DNA from: Aphanizomenon flos-aquae FACHB-1287 | Lineage (GTDB): Bacteria; Cyanobacteriota; Cyanobacteriia; Cyanobacteriales; Nostocaceae | DNA length: 64,000 nt | Direction: 5' to 3' | Assembly: GCF_014698755.1 (NCBI RefSeq) | Contig: NZ_JACJTO010000002.1 | Location: 62,001-126,000, forward strand | Part shown: positions 50,971 to 60,004 of the stretch, piece by piece | Position numbering within the stretch: position 1 is the stretch's first letter | Layout: every line of letters begins with the position of its first letter | The notes under the pieces: generated by a model | Databases searched by the model: none | The model's input: the letters and a program-made list of their open reading frames with translations, nothing else | What the model was told of the DNA's origin: nothing | Position numbers and translations under genes: made by a program

Positions 50971-52926
50971 TTACTTACTTGCTTGTTCCGTTAACTTAGT
51001 TAATACGTCATTAGAACGTTCTACAAAGGATTTCATCCCCTCCGCATTAAAACCTTTTTGAGACATCAAAGCTAAATCATAAACGTGCTGACAAATCATA
51101 GTCACTAATTGACTCGTCGGGGATACACCATCACCATGAACAATACTACCTTGATTAAGATTAACCAAGTTTTGAATTAACGGGTGAGCAGTATTTACTA
51201 ACAGAATATGTTCTTCAGGAAATTCAACGTTTTGTTGCTGCATCATAGCGCTCATTTCCCGCATTCTTCGCAGAAATTCCGGTAATAATACCATTGCTGG
51301 AGGTGTTCCTTGGGGGTCGTCAGATTTCAGCGACTCAGTACGGATGTTCAATTTTGGCTTATTCAGTGCTTTCTCAAATAGTTCTTTAATTACTTCCCCT
51401 TTGGTTTTGTTGGTCGTAGGATCAACAATTTCACTGGTTTTATCCTCTAGCAGGGTATTATCTAAATCTGAGTCCACCCGTGTAAATTTAACATCTCGAT
51501 ATTCTTGTTCCAGGAAGTTAATAAAGTGGGTATCAATAAAAGAGTCCATAAATAGGACCTCTAAACCTTGATTTTTGTGCAGTTCAATATAAGTAGATTG
51601 ACTGGCTTCATCGGTGCTGTAAAATACTTTGTTTTCGTTACGTTCCTGATTGCGTTCTAAGTATTCCTTCAGGGTTGTGTAGGGTAAATTAATACTATTA
51701 GCTGAAGTCACATTTTGCCAAGCATCATCTTCAGCGGTTTGAACCTCAACCGCAGCGGCGGCTTCTAACTTAGCTGTAGTGCGGAAAACGATGATATCTT
51801 CTACCTGTTTTTTGAATTTCTCATCATTGAGAACACCGAACTTCACGAATGTTCCCAAATCTTTCCAGGCTGTTACGTATTGCTCGCGGTTATCGCGGTA
51901 TAATTCCTTGAGTCTATCCCCAACTTTTTTGGCAATATAATCACCTATTCTCTTAATAGTGCGATCGCCTTGTAATGCACTTCGAGAAACATTTAAAGGA
52001 ATATCAGTGCTATCAATTACACCCCGCATTGGCATTAAAAACTGGGGAATAATTTCCTCACAATTATCACTGACAAAGACCTGATTACAGAATAACTTAA
52101 TTTGTCCCTTGGTAACATCTACATCAGGACGCATTTTCGGAAAGTAGAGAATACCGTTAATTACAAAGGGATAATCTGTATTCAAATGTACCCATAGTAA
52201 GGGTTCTTCCTGAAAAGGATACAAATAACGGTAAAATTCTAAATACTCCTCCTGAGTAAGACTACTGGGAGAATCACGCCATGCAGCCTTTTGTTTATTT
52301 AAGGACTCCCCATCCATTTTAATAGGAACCGGCATAAAATCACAATAGGTCTTGACAAGATTCCTAATTCGTGCTGGTTCTAAAAATTCCTCTTCTTCCC
52401 CTTCCAAAGTGAGAATGATTGTAGTTCCGCGGCTAGTGCGTTGAGACTCATCTAAAACAAACTTAGGTGAACCATCACAAGTCCAGCGAACAGCTTGTGC
52501 ACCTTCTTGGTAGGATAGAGTATCAATTTCTACTTGCTTGGCGACCATAAAAGAAGAGTAAAAACCCAAACCAAAATGACCGATAATTGGTTGGTCGGCT
52601 TTTCCCTCATACTTTTGAATAAACTCCTCAGCGCTAGAGAAAGCGACTTGGTTAATATATTTTTTTACTTCCTCTGCGGTCATTCCAATCCCATTATCAG
52701 TAATGGAGAGAGTTTTGTTGTCTTTATCAATGCTAATGGTAATTTCTGGTTCACCAATTTCACCATTATATTCACCAGCACGGGACACCATATTTAACTT
52801 TTGGATAGCGTCTACCCCGTTGGAAACCAGTTCCCGCAGGAAGATTTGATGATCTGAGTAAAGAGACTTCTTGATAATTGGGAAAATATTATCGGTATGA
52901 ATACTGATGTTACCTTGTTCTAGCAT
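50971..52926 (-). CDS. htpG: HSP90-family molecular chaperone HtpG
   Basis: The 651-residue protein begins with LEQGNISIHTDNIFPIIKKSLYSD and the GHKL ATPase motifs: RELVSNGVDAI (N), SITDNGIGM (G1), GHFGLGFYS (G2). The middle domain with PLNVSRSALQGD and the dimer part follow. A bacterial HSP90 that supports folding and is important in cyanobacterial heat and light stress. ATG start; stop overlaps the region near the 183-bp element. Confidence 0.95.
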   Translation of the reverse strand: MLEQGNISIHTDNIFPIIKKSLYSDHQIFLRELVSNGVDAIQKLNMVSRAGEYNGEIGEPEITISIDKDNKTLSITDNGIGMTAEEVKKYINQVAFSSAEEFIQKYEGKADQPIIGHFGLGFYSSFMVAKQVEIDTLSYQEGAQAVRWTCDGSPKFVLDESQRTSRGTTIILTLEGEEEEFLEPARIRNLVKTYCDFMPVPIKMDGESLNKQKAAWRDSPSSLTQEEYLEFYRYLYPFQEEPLLWVHLNTDYPFVINGILYFPKMRPDVDVTKGQIKLFCNQVFVSDNCEEIIPQFLMPMRGVIDSTDIPLNVSRSALQGDRTIKRIGDYIAKKVGDRLKELYRDNREQYVTAWKDLGTFVKFGVLNDEKFKKQVEDIIVFRTTAKLEAAAAVEVQTAEDDAWQNVTSANSINLPYTTLKEYLERNQERNENKVFYSTDEASQSTYIELHKNQGLEVLFMDSFIDTHFINFLEQEYRDVKFTRVDSDLDNTLLEDKTSEIVDPTTNKTKGEVIKELFEKALNKPKLNIRTESLKSDDPQGTPPAMVLLPEFLRRMREMSAMMQQQNVEFPEEHILLVNTAHPLIQNLVNLNQGSIVHGDGVSPTSQLVTMICQHVYDLALMSQKGFNAEGMKSFVERSNDVLTKLTEQASK

Positions 52927-53110
52927 AGTTATCCGTCGGTTGTGGTTGCTTGCTGATAATTTATGAAAATCAATTTTCGGTGATTTTATCTTTTTTGGGG
53001 TCAGGAATACCTCTTATTTATGATTCGGATTACACTACCAAGGGATTATTAATGGTTTTAGATATTTATAATAAAAGTTAAGTATATTCAACTATCTTGA
53101 GGAAAATTCT

Positions 53111-53578
53111 ATGGACCCCATAACTCTAGCTACTGCCATTACTACCATATTTCTCACAGCAGTGTTACAGAAACAAGGTGAAAATTTTAGTGATATTTTA
53201 ATGCAAAAGGTGGGAAAAGCACTTGATTTTATTCGCAAACATTCCCCAAACACAGCAGCAGCATTAGCAGCGGGTAATCCAGAAGTATTATCTCTCAATT
53301 CAGAAGTTTTAAAACAAATTCCCTCAAATCCGATTTTTGCGGAATTGCTTGCTACTGCTGATGTTGAGGAGAATACCACATTTCAGGAAAAGTATCAAGC
53401 AGTCAAAGCAGGTACAATTGTACAAGTAATGGCAACTGATATTGAAGCAAATAACCTAAAAGCAAAGTCAATGCAACAAAAAGCACCCCTTGACGCTGAA
53501 TTTGTAGAACAAACAATGTTAAAAAATGTCAAGGTAATGGGTGATATTGATTTAAGTGATTTAAGTCAAGAGGGATAA
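53111..53578 (+). CDS. Hypothetical protein, first of three in a cassette
   Basis: I do not recognise a named family. The 155-residue protein has a hydrophobic N-terminal helix (DPITLATAITTIFLTAVLQ), a mid-region with helices, and ends with MLKNVKVMGDIDLSDLSQEG, a short beta-like phrase that recurs in the next small ORF (NVNIGGSLKTGDIS). It stands three bases before the DUF29 gene. It may be an effector-associated or scaffold piece of a conflict system; inference. Confidence 0.55.
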   Translation: MDPITLATAITTIFLTAVLQKQGENFSDILMQKVGKALDFIRKHSPNTAAALAAGNPEVLSLNSEVLKQIPSNPIFAELLATADVEENTTFQEKYQAVKAGTIVQVMATDIEANNLKAKSMQQKAPLDAEFVEQTMLKNVKVMGDIDLSDLSQEG

Positions 53579-53581
53579 GTT

Positions 53582-54013
53582 ATGGAAGAATTATTAGAAC
53601 TTAAGAACTTATTAATTAGTGGCAATATTGCAGACGCATTGCTGCTAGTGGAGGAAATGACGGAGATGAGTAAGGATGATAAGCTAAACAAAATTATTAG
53701 TTTTGGCATTATTTTATTACTACATTTGATTAAACAGCAAGCGGAGAAACGAACAACAAAATCATGGGAGATATCAATTCGTAATTCTGTACGTCAAATT
53801 CAACGTACCAATAAGCGACGGAAAGTAAATGGCAATTATTTAACAGAAACAGAATTACAAGAAACCTTAGAAGATGCTTATCAATCTGCTTTAGATCAAG
53901 CATCATTAGAAGCTTTTGAAAATAGATATGAAGCAGATGAAATTGCCACAATGATAGATCGTAACACAATTATTAATCAGGCATTTACACTAATTTTGGA
54001 GGATTCTATATGA
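53582..54013 (+). CDS. DUF29-like protein, second of three
   Basis: The 143-residue protein has IILLLHLIKQQAEKRTTKSWEISIRNSVRQIQR, a helical core like that of DUF29, followed by LTETELQETLEDAYQSALDQASLEAF. Function unknown. It starts three bases after the previous gene's stop, and its last codons overlap the next ORF (ATGA at 54010-54013), which marks a translationally coupled operon. Compare the DUF29 gene at 14049. Confidence 0.65.
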   Translation: MEELLELKNLLISGNIADALLLVEEMTEMSKDDKLNKIISFGIILLLHLIKQQAEKRTTKSWEISIRNSVRQIQRTNKRRKVNGNYLTETELQETLEDAYQSALDQASLEAFENRYEADEIATMIDRNTIINQAFTLILEDSI

Positions 54014-54153
54014 GTGAACAACCACAAATTAATCAATCTATCTTTGATAATGTTAATATCGGAGGTAGTTTAAAAACAGGTGATATTTCTCAAAATATTT
54101 ACTTTCAACCAAAACAACTAGAAGGAAACCCTTTTAAACTACCTCAACAATGA
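54010..54153 (+). CDS. Small 47-residue protein, third of three
   Basis: An ORF of 47 residues overlaps the previous stop by ATGA. It reads SEQPQINQSIFDNVNIGGSL, then KTGDISQNIYFQPK and a Pro-rich end, with TGA at 54151. The Asn/Gly-rich phrase is of the kind found at the N-terminus of cyanobacterial STAND or effector proteins. It may be a complete tiny gene or a stub of a larger one. Confidence 0.5.
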   Translation: MSEQPQINQSIFDNVNIGGSLKTGDISQNIYFQPKQLEGNPFKLPQQ

Positions 54154-54320
54154 TATTTGTTTTTGGCATTTTATTTTTAGTACCTGTTTATTGTATAGTA
54201 ATTTAAGGATTGTTTTTATTTGTAGTCTTACTTAATTATAGTTTTTATTTTATGATTTAATACCTGTTATTGTAAACTTAATCAACAAAATCTATCTTCA
54301 GAATCTAAATAAAACCACTT

Positions 54321-54788
54321 GTGACACGCTTTATTCATCAATTACCACGTACACCTGAAACTTTATGGTTAAGACTATTAGGACGGGAAACAGTACAAAA
54401 AAGAGCAATTGATGAATTAGAAACATTACCAACTAATTACCCATTCCAACAAGCAACGTTAGAATTGCTTTACAACCTCGAACAGACTTTAAAGATCAAT
54501 AACAGTTCAGAACCAGAAGATAAGGAGTTAATTATGCGGTTAGCACCATTTTATCAACGAGATAAAGAAGAAGCTAGACTAGAAGGAGAACAAAAAGGAG
54601 AAGAACGTCTAGTTTTACGTCTAATAAATCGCCAATTTGGTGAAATTAAATTATCATTAATTGAGCAAATTCAATCATTGTCTATAGAACAACTGGAAAA
54701 TTTAGCAGATGCTTTGTTAGATTTTTCACAAGTTGCTGATTTAGAAACCTGGTTAAAGCAACAGAAACTACAAGAAACAGATAGCTGA
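54321..54788 (+). CDS. DUF4351/Rpn-family nuclease C-terminal fragment
   Basis: From GTG at 54321 the product has 155 residues: FIHQLPRTPETLWLRLLGRE..., EEARLEGEQKGEERLVLRLINRQFGEI and LEDALADALLDF-type C-terminus, which is the DUF4351 end of Rpn-like PD-(D/E)XK transposase/nucleases. The N-terminal nuclease domain (about 130 residues) is absent; upstream is non-coding AT-rich DNA. Probably a truncated pseudogene. Confidence 0.6.
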   Translation: MTRFIHQLPRTPETLWLRLLGRETVQKRAIDELETLPTNYPFQQATLELLYNLEQTLKINNSSEPEDKELIMRLAPFYQRDKEEARLEGEQKGEERLVLRLINRQFGEIKLSLIEQIQSLSIEQLENLADALLDFSQVADLETWLKQQKLQETDS

Positions 54789-55006
54789 TAACTTAATGTT
54801 AGCAATGCTAAAAAGATTAAATTGCAATTTTAAACTATTGTCATTTATTCTTTAAGCATTGCAGAAAAAAACAAAAATATTAGATATCAATACATAAATA
54901 TTGTTTAGCAATCAAAAACTAATTGTATAAAAATATAAATAACATATTGCCATAGACAAGCATTGTATAGTAAACTGATACAATTATTTTTAACAACAAA
55001 GTTACT

Positions 55007-55369
55007 ATGCCAGCCCCAGATACTAGTCGCCGCATTACTCCTAACAACCTCCAGCAAGACATAGATTCTTACAACGGACTCAAAGCCGTTCCCAGTTATA
55101 CAACTGCTCGCACCATAGCTACACCGGAAGCATTACAGAAAGCTTATGCAGAAATGGTGACAAAACAACAAGAAGAAACCGAGAAACAAGCATTATTTAA
55201 AGCCGCAGCAGACGCAGCCAAACAAGCGGAATGGGAGTTTCATAATGCTGTTTTAGCTATGAAAGAAGCAGTAAAAGGTCAATTTGGTTCAGATAGTGAC
55301 GCAGCCCAAGCAGTAGGTTTCAAGAAGAAATCAGAACGGAAACGTCCCACCAAAAAGAAAATCGAGTAG
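55007..55369 (+). CDS. Hypothetical protein, basic C-terminus
   Basis: A 120-residue helical protein with a coiled-coil-like middle (AEMVTKQQEETEKQALFKAAADAAKQ) and a lysine/arginine-rich end (KKKSERKRPTKKKIE) that could bind nucleic acid. Similar proteins occur in other cyanobacteria but I know no function. ATG start; stands alone. Confidence 0.65.
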   Translation: MPAPDTSRRITPNNLQQDIDSYNGLKAVPSYTTARTIATPEALQKAYAEMVTKQQEETEKQALFKAAADAAKQAEWEFHNAVLAMKEAVKGQFGSDSDAAQAVGFKKKSERKRPTKKKIE

Positions 55370-55412
55370 ATAGACAAGGATACTCTCATGATCTTAGAAT
55401 AAGCGATCGCAT

Positions 55413-56039
55413 TTATATTTTTTCTAAGATCAGAAAATAATGATAGGGGAAAGTGGGGTCAGTATATTCTTCCCTAATTGTCAAACCGGCTTTAGCAACA
55501 GAAGCTAAAAATCGCTTTTTGGGATAACCTTTTAGACCCAATTCCCAATAATGTTCGTCACAAAGTGGTGTTGTACTCCAAAATTCTGGAATTTTCCATA
55601 GTAAATATCCAGTTTTAAAAACAGAGGTTTTGATTTGCAATGACAGATATTGAGTAGTATGGGGAATAGAAATTACTAAATATTTCTTAGTAATTGCGGC
55701 CAGTTTTTGCAATGCTAATTCTGATTTTTCGTAGGGGAAATGTTCTAATACTTGAAACAGAACAACTACATCAAATTTGTCTTTTGGTAATGTAAAATCC
55801 GCAGTCAAATCCAAGATTATATCTGGTTTAAGATTAGGGTCAATATCTGCCGTAGTTACGTTATAGTTATTTTGTCTGAGTATTTCTGTGAGCAAAGAAT
55901 TAAAAATTCCAATTTCCAGAACATTTTTAACTTTGTCACCCAAGGAAAACAATAACCGTGATTGATGATAATAACTAATAAATCTTTCCTTAGAAAGATA
56001 TTGCGAACTTGTAATCCCTAACGAAGAAATGAGTTCCAC
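55413..56039 (-). CDS. Class I SAM-dependent methyltransferase
   Basis: The 208-residue protein has the motif I VLEIGIFNSLLTE, DIDPNLKPDIILDLTADF (motif II acid) and FDVVVLFQVLEHFPYE, typical of Rossmann-fold class I methyltransferases. Substrate unknown. Start is GTG at 56039, with no ATG in frame nearby. It lies just downstream of clpB on the same strand, about 28 bases away, so both may share a transcript. Confidence 0.8.
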   Translation of the reverse strand: MELISSLGITSSQYLSKERFISYYHQSRLLFSLGDKVKNVLEIGIFNSLLTEILRQNNYNVTTADIDPNLKPDIILDLTADFTLPKDKFDVVVLFQVLEHFPYEKSELALQKLAAITKKYLVISIPHTTQYLSLQIKTSVFKTGYLLWKIPEFWSTTPLCDEHYWELGLKGYPKKRFLASVAKAGLTIREEYTDPTFPYHYFLILEKI

Positions 56040-56067
56040 AGAAAGCTCCTAATGTATTCAAATTCAG

Positions 56068-58686
56068 TTAAAGTTTTTTACAAAAACTTAACCCAGTTTC
56101 CGCCTTATCAATCAGGATAGTATCACCAGAGACAAAAATATTCTCCAATAACTTTGTAGCCAGAGGATTTTCGACCTCTCGTTGAATAGAACGCTTTAAC
56201 GGACGCGCACCATAAACAGGATCATAACCAGCTTCCACAAGATGATCACAAGCGGCTGGAGATATTTCCAAAGAGATTTTTTGCTCCTTGAGCAGATTTT
56301 CCACCCGTTTAAGTTGAATACGGATAATATAACCCATTTCTGAACGATTAAGAGCATGGAAAAGAATCAGATCATCAATGCGGTTGAGAAATTCCGGGCG
56401 AAAGTGACTTCGTAAACCTTCCATGACCTTATTACGCATTAAATCATACTTGGAATCATCCCCAGCCACATCTAAAATATGTTCACTACCGATATTGCTA
56501 GTCATGACTATGACAGTATTCCGAAAATCTACAGCCCGTCCTTGGGAATCAGTAACTCTACCGTCATCTAAGACTTGCAGTAAAATATTAAATACATCGG
56601 GATGGGCTTTTTCCACTTCATCCAATAGCACCACCGAGTAAGGATGTCTGCGAATGGCTTCCGAAAGTTGTCCCCCTTCCTCATAACCAACGTATCCCGG
56701 AGGTGCGCCCACAAGACGGGAAACTGAGTGTTTTTCCATGTATTCGGACATATCTAAACGTACTAAAGCGTCGTCCGAATCAAAAAGAAATTGAGCTAAA
56801 GCGCGAGCGAGTTCAGTTTTACCCACGCCAGTTGGTCCCATAAACAAAAATGAACCAATAGGGCGTGAGGGGTCTTTCATTCCCGCACGGGCGCGACGAA
56901 TAGCCGCAGAGACGGCGGAAACGGCTTCTTCTTGACCAATTACCCTTTCATGTAAATGACTTTCTAATTTAAGTAATTTTTGGCGTTCTGATTCTAAAAG
57001 GCGATTTACGGGGATTCCTGTCCATTTTGCCACAATTTCGGCGATATCGGCTTCGGTAACTTGTTCTCGCAACAGAGTAGAACCCTGGGTTTGAATTTCT
57101 AACAGTTTCGTTTCTTTAATTTCTCGTTCTCTTTGTACGCCCTCTAATTTACCATACTTGAGTTGAGCAGCTTTATTCAAATCATAATCCCGCTCTGCTT
57201 GTTCAATTTGTACCCTTAGGGCATCCTCTTCTTTCTTTAAACTGCTAATAGCCTCTAATAACTGCTTTTCTCCTTGCCATTGCTCATTAAATATTTGCTG
57301 TTTGACTGTTAAACTGGCAATTTCTGCCTGAATTCGTTCTAATCTTTCTTTAGTGGGAGAAATACTTTGTTCTTCTCCAGATAATGACAGCTTTTCCATT
57401 TCTAGCTGCATTAAACGTCGGTCAATGGTTTCTAATTCCGCAGGTTTAGAAGTAATCTCCATTTTTAATTTTGCTGCGGCTTCGTCAACTAAATCTATGG
57501 CTTTGTCCGGTAGAAACCTATCTGCAATATAACGCGCTGATAAAGTTGCAGCAGCTACTAAAGCAGAATCGGAGATTTTAACGTTATGATGCACTTCATA
57601 ACGCTCTTTTAAACCTCGTAAAATAGAAATTGTATTTTCTACTGTTGGTTGATTTACATATACCTGTTGAAATCTTCTTTCTAATGCTGCATCTTTTTCA
57701 ATAAATTTGCGATATTCATCTAAGGTAGTTGCCCCAATACAACGTAACTCACCTCGCGCTAACATGGGCTTGAGTAAATTACCAGCATCCATAGATCCTT
57801 GTTGATTAGAACCAGTACCAACAACTGTATGCAGTTCATCAATAAATAAAACTACTTGCCCATTTGATTCAGTAACTTCCCGGAGGACATTTTTTAAACG
57901 GTCTTCAAATTCACCTCTATATTTTGCGCCCGCAATCAAACTACCGATATCCAAGGAAATTAATTGGCGATTCTTTAAAGACTCAGGAACGTCACCATTC
58001 ACCATTCTTTGGGCTAAAGCTTCAGCGATCGCCGTTTTACCTACTCCTGGCTCACCAATTAATACAGGGTTATTTTTACTACGTCGAGATAGAACCTGGA
58101 TTACCCGGCGAATTTCATCATCTCTACCAATAACTGGATCTAATTTTCCCGCTTTTGCCTGTTCTGTCAAATCTCGTCCAAATCTTTTTAAAGCCTCATC
58201 AGGTGCATCCGCTTCTACTTTTGGTGATGCTTTTATTTTGGGAGTAGTGCGAACAGATTTAACCCCAAGTTCCACTTGAGCAAGATCTATATTTAAGCTT
58301 TTAAATAACCGTCTACCAATACGTTGATCATCACCAAAAGCTAGAATTATATGACCTTCTGAGATTTCTTCCTCTCTCATTTTGGCTCTAATTTCATCGG
58401 CTTTATCCAATAGTAGATCTAAATTCCGCCCCAGGTAAAGTTGATCACTTTTACCAACCTTGGGTTGACGTTCGGTGAAAGCCTCTAGTTGTTGTTTGAA
58501 CCGAATAGAATCAACTTCTGCACGGGTGAGAATGGCTGTAGCTAGGCTGGTAGGCTCTTCTAAAAGAGCGAGAATTAAATGTTCAACTTCTAATTGTTGT
58601 TGTTTATAAGCACGAACCACATCTTGGGATTTTGTTACCGCTTCCCAGGCTGTATCAGTAAATTTATCAGGATCTGTAGGCTGCAT
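56068..58686 (-). CDS. clpB: ATP-dependent chaperone ClpB
   Basis: The 872-residue disaggregase has the N-terminal Clp repeat, two AAA+ modules with GEPGVGKT (about residue 206) and GPTGVGKT (about 605) Walker A sites, DELHTVVG and DEVEKAHPD Walker B, and the middle coiled coil (about 410-530). ClpB rescues aggregated proteins with DnaK after heat stress. Cyanobacteria often have two clpB genes; this one is standard length. ATG start. Confidence 0.95.
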   Translation of the reverse strand: MQPTDPDKFTDTAWEAVTKSQDVVRAYKQQQLEVEHLILALLEEPTSLATAILTRAEVDSIRFKQQLEAFTERQPKVGKSDQLYLGRNLDLLLDKADEIRAKMREEEISEGHIILAFGDDQRIGRRLFKSLNIDLAQVELGVKSVRTTPKIKASPKVEADAPDEALKRFGRDLTEQAKAGKLDPVIGRDDEIRRVIQVLSRRSKNNPVLIGEPGVGKTAIAEALAQRMVNGDVPESLKNRQLISLDIGSLIAGAKYRGEFEDRLKNVLREVTESNGQVVLFIDELHTVVGTGSNQQGSMDAGNLLKPMLARGELRCIGATTLDEYRKFIEKDAALERRFQQVYVNQPTVENTISILRGLKERYEVHHNVKISDSALVAAATLSARYIADRFLPDKAIDLVDEAAAKLKMEITSKPAELETIDRRLMQLEMEKLSLSGEEQSISPTKERLERIQAEIASLTVKQQIFNEQWQGEKQLLEAISSLKKEEDALRVQIEQAERDYDLNKAAQLKYGKLEGVQREREIKETKLLEIQTQGSTLLREQVTEADIAEIVAKWTGIPVNRLLESERQKLLKLESHLHERVIGQEEAVSAVSAAIRRARAGMKDPSRPIGSFLFMGPTGVGKTELARALAQFLFDSDDALVRLDMSEYMEKHSVSRLVGAPPGYVGYEEGGQLSEAIRRHPYSVVLLDEVEKAHPDVFNILLQVLDDGRVTDSQGRAVDFRNTVIVMTSNIGSEHILDVAGDDSKYDLMRNKVMEGLRSHFRPEFLNRIDDLILFHALNRSEMGYIIRIQLKRVENLLKEQKISLEISPAACDHLVEAGYDPVYGARPLKRSIQREVENPLATKLLENIFVSGDTILIDKAETGLSFCKKL

Positions 58687-58763
58687 TTGTAAAATTTTAG
58701 ATTTTAGACTTGTAATTTAAGTGGGGGGGGTGAAGAAGTTGTCTTCTTACCCTCTACCCTCAA

Positions 58764-59156
58764 TTATTCTAGAGTTTTGAACTGAATTAATTCAACTTTA
58801 TAACCATCTGGGTCTTCCACGAAAGCAATTACTGTTGAACCATGTTTCATTGGTCCTGGTTCTCGAACTACTTTACCGCCAAGTTGTCCAATGGTTTCAC
58901 AGGTAGCATAAATATCATGCACACCCAGAGCGATATGACCATAGGCATTACCTAAATCATACTTTTCTACGCCCCAATTGTGAGTGAGTTCTAAAACAGA
59001 ATGATCACTTTCTTCTCCATAACCGACAAAAGCCAGGGTAAATTCTCCCGTTGGATAATCTTTACGTCGTAGTAACTTCATTCCCAGCACTTCACAGTAA
59101 AATTTTAAGGACTCTTCTAAGTTACCTACCCTAAGCATGGTGTGTAGTAAGCGCAT
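58764..59156 (-). CDS. gloA: Lactoylglutathione lyase (glyoxalase I)
   Basis: The 130-residue metal enzyme detoxifies methylglyoxal with glutathione. The metal ligands line up with E. coli GloA: His5 (LLHTM), Glu56 (VLELTHN), His74 (GHIALGV) and Glu122 (KVELIQF). It is the short nickel-type form. ATG start. It lies upstream of clpB with about 80 bases between. Confidence 0.93.
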   Translation of the reverse strand: MRLLHTMLRVGNLEESLKFYCEVLGMKLLRRKDYPTGEFTLAFVGYGEESDHSVLELTHNWGVEKYDLGNAYGHIALGVHDIYATCETIGQLGGKVVREPGPMKHGSTVIAFVEDPDGYKVELIQFKTLE

Positions 59157-59332
59157 ATTTACCCTTATTTACCCTTTGTTCAATTCCTGTATTTTATATC
59201 TTATTGGCAATTTTGCCGAATTCTGCATTTAATTCTGCTTTTGATTGCTCAATTGTTGGTAATTATACGTTAACTAATTTTAGCAAAAGTTTATGCTAAA
59301 ATTAATTTTAATTTCAGATGGAGGAAATAATT

Positions 59333-59917
59333 ATGATTTCATCACCTTTGATATTACATTTTCCCTCATCAATGCAAATGACAGATGAAGATTTTTTTGC
59401 TTTCTGTCAAGAAAATCGTGATTTACGCATTGAGAGAAATCAATTTGGAGAAATATCAATTATGCCACCCGCAGGTTCAGAAACAGGAAACAGAGAAGGT
59501 AATATATTTGGACAGTTATGGGTATGGTCAGAAAAAGATAGCACAGGTATAACTTTTAGTCCCAGTGCAGCATTTACACTTTCTACAGGTGCAGAACGTT
59601 CTCCTGACGCTTCCTGGATAAAATTAGAGAGATGGAATCAACTTACACCAAAGCAACAAAAAAAGTTTGCACCTATTTGTCCTGATTTTGTGATTGAATT
59701 AAGGTCAGCTTCTGATAATTTGCAACCTTTAAAAGAGAAAATGCAGGAATATATGCAAGAACCAGGAATACAATTAGGTTTATTAATTGACCGCAAAAAT
59801 CGCCGGGTTTATATTTATCGTCCTGGACAAATGGAGGAATGTTTAGAAAGTCCTGATACTGTTAGTTGTGAACCTATTTTACCAGGATTTATTTTGAATA
59901 TGGGGAAAATTTGGTAA
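59333..59917 (+). CDS. Uma2 family endonuclease (DUF820)
   Basis: From ATG 59333 the protein has about 194 residues, with the Uma2 motifs GNREGNIF..., TLSTGAERSPDASWI (acidic), FAPICPDFVIELRSASD (E..R) and GLLIDRKNRRVYIYRPG. GGAGG (59321-59325) sits eight bases before ATG 59333, so this is preferred to the ATG at 59318. Uma2 is a PD-(D/E)XK-like nuclease family abundant in cyanobacteria, often linked to restriction or TA loci. It lies 88 bases before the restriction enzyme. Confidence 0.85.
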   Translation: MISSPLILHFPSSMQMTDEDFFAFCQENRDLRIERNQFGEISIMPPAGSETGNREGNIFGQLWVWSEKDSTGITFSPSAAFTLSTGAERSPDASWIKLERWNQLTPKQQKKFAPICPDFVIELRSASDNLQPLKEKMQEYMQEPGIQLGLLIDRKNRRVYIYRPGQMEECLESPDTVSCEPILPGFILNMGKIW

Positions 59918-60004
59918 CTAAAATGTGATGGTGTGTTATACTGAGTGTGTGACACACAATATGGAAAATTCTTGGGATTTATATATTATTTTGGGGTGAA
60001 AACT

